Assembly (NCBI GenBank): GCA_964413425.1
Contig: CAYPST010000006.1
Location: 14,973 to 78,972, forward strand
From: DATFLS01 sp964413425
Lineage (GTDB): Bacteria; Fidelibacterota; JAANXI01
Length of the DNA: 64,000 bases
Direction: 5' to 3'
A program made the position numbers and the translations under genes. Within the stretch, counting starts at the first letter, position 1. The number at the start of each line of letters is the position of its first letter. Positions 60,155 through 64,000 of this stretch are shown here, piece by piece. The notes beneath the pieces are model-generated. The model was not told the origin of the DNA and searched no databases. It saw only the letters and a list, made by a program, of their open reading frames with translations.

Positions 60155-61438
60155 ATGTCAAGGAATCAGGAGATATTTGAACAGGCAAGAGCCCTTATGC
60201 CCGGCGGGGTAAATTCACCGGTCCGCGCATATCATGGTGTCCCGATTGATCCCCCGGTACTGAAACGGGGGAAAGGAGCACTGGTCTGGGACGAAGATGA
60301 CAATGAATATATTGATTACGTATGCTCCTGGGGCCCGTTAATTCTTGGTCATGCTCCAACGGAAGTAATTGAGTACATTAAAATTGTGCTGGCAAACGGA
60401 ACCAGTTTTGGTGCTCCAACTGATTTAGAGAATAAAATCGCAGAAGAAATTATTAAGCATGTCCCTTCCATAGAAATGGTGCGTATGGTGAACTCCGGAA
60501 CAGAAGCCACCATGAGTGCTGTCCGGCTTGCCCGGGGGTATACCGGTCGCAACAAAATCATCAAATTCGAAGGTTGTTATCACGGGCACGGAGATAGTTT
60601 CTTAATTAAAGCCGGATCAGGTGCGTTGACCCTGGGGCAGCCGGATTCACCGGGCGTTCCTGAAGGGCTCGCGAAAGAAACCCTGGTTGCCCGGTATAAT
60701 GATATTACTTCCGTGCAGGAGCTCATCAGAGAACATGGGGAAGACATTGCAGCGGTGATTGTGGAACCTGTGGCCGGAAATATGGGGACCGTTCCCCCGG
60801 CGGAAGGCTTTTTAAACGGGCTGCGCTCACTGTGTGACACTCATGAATTGTTGCTGATATTCGATGAGGTTATGACCGGGTTTCGGGTCGCCTTAGGTGG
60901 TGCTCAAGAGCTGTACGACGTCATACCGGATCTCACCGCGCTCGGCAAAGTTATTGGCGGCGGTATGCCGGTCGGGGCATTTGGTGGTAAAAAGGACATT
61001 ATGGAATTCGTGGCGCCCACCGGCCCCGTCTATCAGGCAGGCACCTTATCCGGCAATCCGATTGCGATGGCCGCCGGATTAAAAACGCTCCAGCTGCTTC
61101 AGCATGAAAATGTGTATGATAGTCTGGAAACGACATCCGCCCGCCTGGAGCAGGGCATGCACTCCAACTTAAATGAGGCGGGTATTCCCGCCCACATCAA
61201 CCGGGTCGGATCCATGTTCTGCCAGTATTTCAGTGAAAATCCGGTCCGCAATTTTGCAGATGCCGGTAACGCTGACAGAGACAAGTTCAACACCTATTTT
61301 ATCAATATGATCCAGGAGGGTATTTATCTGGCGCCTTCGCCCTTCGAGGCCGGGTTTGTCTCACTGGCTCACCGCCAGGTCGATGTCGATCGCACGCTTG
61401 AAGCCCACCGGAAATCCATTAAAGGACTGAAAAAATAA
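60155..61438 (+). CDS. hemL: Glutamate-1-semialdehyde 2,1-aminomutase
   Basis: 427 residues from the ATG at 60155, where AAAGGA gives a sensible spacing of five bases; the ATG at 60149 is within that site. PGGVNSPVRAYHGV, FEGCYHGHGDSFL and the PLP-lysine region TALGKVIGGGMPVGAFGG identify the enzyme. It turns glutamate semialdehyde into ALA using pyridoxal phosphate, completing the C5 route begun by HemA. Confidence 0.97.
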   Translation: MSRNQEIFEQARALMPGGVNSPVRAYHGVPIDPPVLKRGKGALVWDEDDNEYIDYVCSWGPLILGHAPTEVIEYIKIVLANGTSFGAPTDLENKIAEEIIKHVPSIEMVRMVNSGTEATMSAVRLARGYTGRNKIIKFEGCYHGHGDSFLIKAGSGALTLGQPDSPGVPEGLAKETLVARYNDITSVQELIREHGEDIAAVIVEPVAGNMGTVPPAEGFLNGLRSLCDTHELLLIFDEVMTGFRVALGGAQELYDVIPDLTALGKVIGGGMPVGAFGGKKDIMEFVAPTGPVYQAGTLSGNPIAMAAGLKTLQLLQHENVYDSLETTSARLEQGMHSNLNEAGIPAHINRVGSMFCQYFSENPVRNFADAGNADRDKFNTYFINMIQEGIYLAPSPFEAGFVSLAHRQVDVDRTLEAHRKSIKGLKK

Positions 61439-61459
61439 CAGGTAAAATGTGAGGAAAAA

Positions 61460-63568
61460 ATGGCACAACAAATTCTCCTTCTTCTCCTGAGTATCATTAT
61501 CGCCTTTCCGGCGCATGCCGGGAAAAGAGCTTTTACTCTGCAGGACCTGTATGCTGTCAAAAGTGTTGGCGCCCCCCATATCTCCCCGACAGGCAGCCAG
61601 GTGGCATTTACCGTCACCACCTACGATCTGGTCAACAGCGAGCGCTCCACCCATCTCTGGTTGATGAATATGGACGGATCCAAGCTTCATCAGCTCACGG
61701 AAGGCGATTTGTCCGTCAGCCACCCCAGATGGCATCCGGACGGGAATTCGCTCCTGTATGTGGCAACCGATTCTGTGACCGATGCACCGCAGGCATTTCA
61801 CATTGGTCTTTCCGGCGAGTCCGTTCAAAAACTTACCGAATTTTCTATGGGAGTCAGCGCGCCAAACTGGGCCCCGGACGGCGAACACCTGGTATTCACA
61901 TCCCGGGTGTTTCCCGAGGCAGGGGCTAATTCCGAGCTGAACAATCGTATTCAGCAAGATATGGACGCCGGTCCGGTCCATGCCCATGTCACCGATGATC
62001 TGTTTTATCGCCACTGGGATTTTTACAAGGATGGCAAACGGCGCCATATCTTTGCACTCAATCTTCAAACACAGAAGGTCACAGATCTTACTCCCGGACA
62101 ATATGAATCACCACGCTTCGATCTGGGCGGAGGGGACGGATACGATATTTCGCCGGACGGCCAGGAAGTTATCTACGTATCGAATCATGATCCTGACCCC
62201 CAGTCGTCCACCAACGGAGATCTCTGGATTGTTCCGATTGACAGTGGAGCTGCAGTGAATATCACCGGGGAGAATCCGGCCTTTGACGGCCATCCCCGAT
62301 ATTCTCCGGACGGGAGATATATTGCATACCTGCTTCAACGAGAGCCCGGATATGAATCTGATCTGTTTATGCTGGCCGTGTATGACCGGCAGACCGGAGA
62401 ACACACCATCCTTACCGACCAATTCGATAACTGGATCACTGATTTTCAGTGGGCCCCGGATTCGAAAAATATTTATTTCTCCGCGCCTGAACATGGGAAC
62501 TATCCAATATTTACGGTTGATATCAACTCCAAAAAGATAGAAGAAGTGGTCTCCGATATTTATAACAGAGGCTTCGACGTCCATCCGGAGAACAATCAAC
62601 TGGTATACGCCAGCTCCCGGGTAGACCAGCCGACCGCCATATTTGCTGCCAATTCCGAGGGCCGGAATCAAACCCAGATCACACATTTCAATCGACAATT
62701 GATGGACAGTGTCGACTTTCGACCTGCTGAATCCACCTGGATCATTAGCACGGATGGCACGAAAATCCAGGTATTTATTGTAAAGCCGCATAATTTTGAT
62801 CCTGAGAAAACATATCCGTTGATCCTCAACGTCCATGGCGGTCCCCAGGGGATGTTCGGCGATAGTTTTCGCGGTGATTACCAGCTCTATCCCGGTTACG
62901 GATATATTGTGGCTTACAGCAATCCCAGAGGATCAATCGGCTACGGCCAGAAATTTACTGCCGAAATTTCCGGTGACTGGGGCGGACAGGTCTTCGACGA
63001 TCTCATGGAGGTGACAGATTATCTTGAAACTTTACCGTACGTTGAAACTGAGAGAATCGGAGCCATGGGATGGTCCTACGGCGGCTATATGATGAACTGG
63101 TTTGAAGGTCATACCACGCGATTTAAAACTCTGGCTTCCATGATGGGGGTGTATGATCTGGAATCCATGTATGGTGCCACTGAAGAGCTCTGGTTCCCGG
63201 AATGGGATCTCCGGGGAAAGCCCTGGACCTCAGACCTGTATGAAAAGTGGTCCCCCTCCAGTTACGTGGAGCATTTCAGTACGCCCTGCCTGGTTATTAC
63301 CGGCGAAAAAGATTATCGTGTGCCCTATACCCAGAGTCTCCAATTGTTCACCGCCCTGCAGGAACGAGACGTCCCGTCACGCCTGATCGTTTTCGAAAAT
63401 GACGGTCACTGGCCGGATTATCTGAAATCAATGCCCCTCTATTATAATGCACATCTGGAGTGGTTTCATCAGTATCTTGGAGGCGAACCTGCTCCATTCT
63501 CAACCAGGCAAATGTGGCGGAACCAGATATTAAAATGGGGTTCGGATCAGGACCAGCCAAATGAATAG
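61460..63568 (+). CDS. Exported S9 family peptidase (DPP/acylaminoacyl-peptidase-like)
   Basis: 702 residues with a signal peptide ending ..AFPAHAG. An N-terminal beta-propeller (about 30-430) carries repeated SPDGxxIAY/FTWAPD-type blades (ISPTGSQVAF, WAPDGEHLVF, YSPDGRYIAY, WAPDSKNIYF). The C-terminal alpha/beta hydrolase has Ser539 in GWSYGGYMM, Asp618 in KDYRVPY and His650 in NDGHWP, a complete triad. It cleaves short peptides in the periplasm. It starts 21 bases after hemL but is functionally unrelated to heme; co-transcription is possible. Confidence 0.92.
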   Translation: MAQQILLLLLSIIIAFPAHAGKRAFTLQDLYAVKSVGAPHISPTGSQVAFTVTTYDLVNSERSTHLWLMNMDGSKLHQLTEGDLSVSHPRWHPDGNSLLYVATDSVTDAPQAFHIGLSGESVQKLTEFSMGVSAPNWAPDGEHLVFTSRVFPEAGANSELNNRIQQDMDAGPVHAHVTDDLFYRHWDFYKDGKRRHIFALNLQTQKVTDLTPGQYESPRFDLGGGDGYDISPDGQEVIYVSNHDPDPQSSTNGDLWIVPIDSGAAVNITGENPAFDGHPRYSPDGRYIAYLLQREPGYESDLFMLAVYDRQTGEHTILTDQFDNWITDFQWAPDSKNIYFSAPEHGNYPIFTVDINSKKIEEVVSDIYNRGFDVHPENNQLVYASSRVDQPTAIFAANSEGRNQTQITHFNRQLMDSVDFRPAESTWIISTDGTKIQVFIVKPHNFDPEKTYPLILNVHGGPQGMFGDSFRGDYQLYPGYGYIVAYSNPRGSIGYGQKFTAEISGDWGGQVFDDLMEVTDYLETLPYVETERIGAMGWSYGGYMMNWFEGHTTRFKTLASMMGVYDLESMYGATEELWFPEWDLRGKPWTSDLYEKWSPSSYVEHFSTPCLVITGEKDYRVPYTQSLQLFTALQERDVPSRLIVFENDGHWPDYLKSMPLYYNAHLEWFHQYLGGEPAPFSTRQMWRNQILKWGSDQDQPNE

Positions 63569-63835
63569 GTCTTACTTCAGAGCAAAGATACATTTCGTTG
63601 AGGGACAACAGATTGCTACCGAAGATTAACACAGGGACATCCGAACTCATTGAACCGGGACATTCCCGTCCTGACAGTACCGGGACATAGACATAGATGC
63701 GGAACTTCTTACTATATCACTGATTTTGAATTCCCTGAGATACTATGGGATCCCCGTTATTAAAAGATAAGATATAATCAGGGATATGAAATGTTTTCAG
63801 GAGCCTCTTTGCTACCGAGTCTTTAAGACTAATGA
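63569..63835. other. 3' region of the S9 peptidase gene with GGGACAT repeats
   Basis: 267 bases with no gene. GGGACAT occurs three times (63634-63640, 63657-63663, 63682-63688), spaced 23 and 25 bases, in the setting CCGGGACATTCCCGTCC. Such phrases occur near some IS elements; here no transposase is visible. Confidence 0.4.
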
Positions 63836-64000
63836 GAGTGTTTAGAAAACATGCGTCTGATACAAGCTGGTGCACCTGGCTTCTGTTGAGTATGGAGAGA
63901 AGATATACGCACAATGTATAACACTATTTGGACGGATATCTTGTATATTTTCTTTGTCCCGTCGTCACGGGATCTCTTTGCCGAAGGCCTCGAAGAGACT
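63836..64000 (+). repeat. Family A inverted-repeat element, cut by the window edge
   Basis: It begins GAGTGTTTAGAAAACATGC after ATGA and follows the copy at 58936 closely through the CACAATGTAT and TTTGGACGGATAT segments, then switches to the hairpin CCCGTCGTCACGGG. The right end is outside the window. Confidence 0.6.

Noticed and set aside
62108..62836. Open frame of 242 codons on the minus strand
   Set aside because: Opposite the propeller domain of the S9 peptidase; no motif.

Overview
The window is one contig segment of a Gram-negative (diderm) bacterium, most probably a member of the FCB side of the tree (Bacteroidota/Rhodothermota/Calditrichota/Marinimicrobia-like), probably a draft or metagenome assembly because it contains one 100-N gap. 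The grounds are a TonB-dependent receptor with a carboxypeptidase-regulatory-like N-terminus, a phosphate-porin-like outer-membrane barrel, a UPF0182 membrane giant, a K+-dependent membrane pyrophosphatase, a bacterial eRF1-like protein and a membrane-anchored HU fusion. The exact phylum cannot be fixed from sequence reading alone. No rRNA, CRISPR array, prophage or complete insertion sequence is visible; one tRNA (Gln) is present.

Layout. 1-8.8 kb: truncated acetyl-CoA synthetase, Ppx/GppA phosphatase, MaoC-type hydratase, penicillin-acylase-type Ntn hydrolase, family 9 glycosyltransferase, NDUFA9-like reductase, DUF3467 protein. 8.9-13.1 kb: a zinc-ribbon protein, then a compact redox/metal module (4-TM protein, flavinylated FMN-binding protein and ferritin-like protein overlapping by ATGA, a porin, and a divergent DUF2231 membrane protein) whose two promoter regions carry nearly identical Fur-like palindromes. 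13.4-28.8 kb: a long minus-strand housekeeping block (uvrA, ruvB, queA, ispD, ispF, dedA, gltX, ispE, tRNA-Gln, prs, rplY, pth, hppA, rpsF, rpsR, rplI). 28.8-37 kb: an accessory, repeat-rich stretch with an RMDN-like TPR protein, a barrel protein, a Fic protein that has lost its catalytic motif, a ParB-like protein, a coiled-coil membrane protein broken by the assembly gap, an SPL-like radical SAM enzyme and a DNA-methyltransferase remnant. 37.1-47 kb: lipoprotein plus TonB receptor, eRF1-like protein, HU-TM-TPR fusion, UPF0182, UVR-motif protein. 47.2-49.6 kb: small nuclease-like protein, GAF/fRMsr-like protein, alpha/beta hydrolase. 50.0-61.4 kb: an almost complete C5-pathway heme operon (ccsA/hemX-like, hemA, hemC, hemD, hemE, hemN, hemH, hemG/Y-type PPOX, hemB, hemL). 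61.5-63.6 kb: S9 peptidase.

Between the genes sit at least three families of short non-coding inverted-repeat elements (MITE-like). The best copies of family A are flanked by 11-bp target duplications that end in TGA. Family A and B copies share small nested hairpins. The strongest candidates for something undescribed are the palindrome-linked redox/metal module at 9.5-13.1 kb, the HU-TM-TPR fusion at 41.5-43.2 kb, and the Fic/ParB/coiled-coil/SPL-like neighbourhood at 31.4-36.8 kb.
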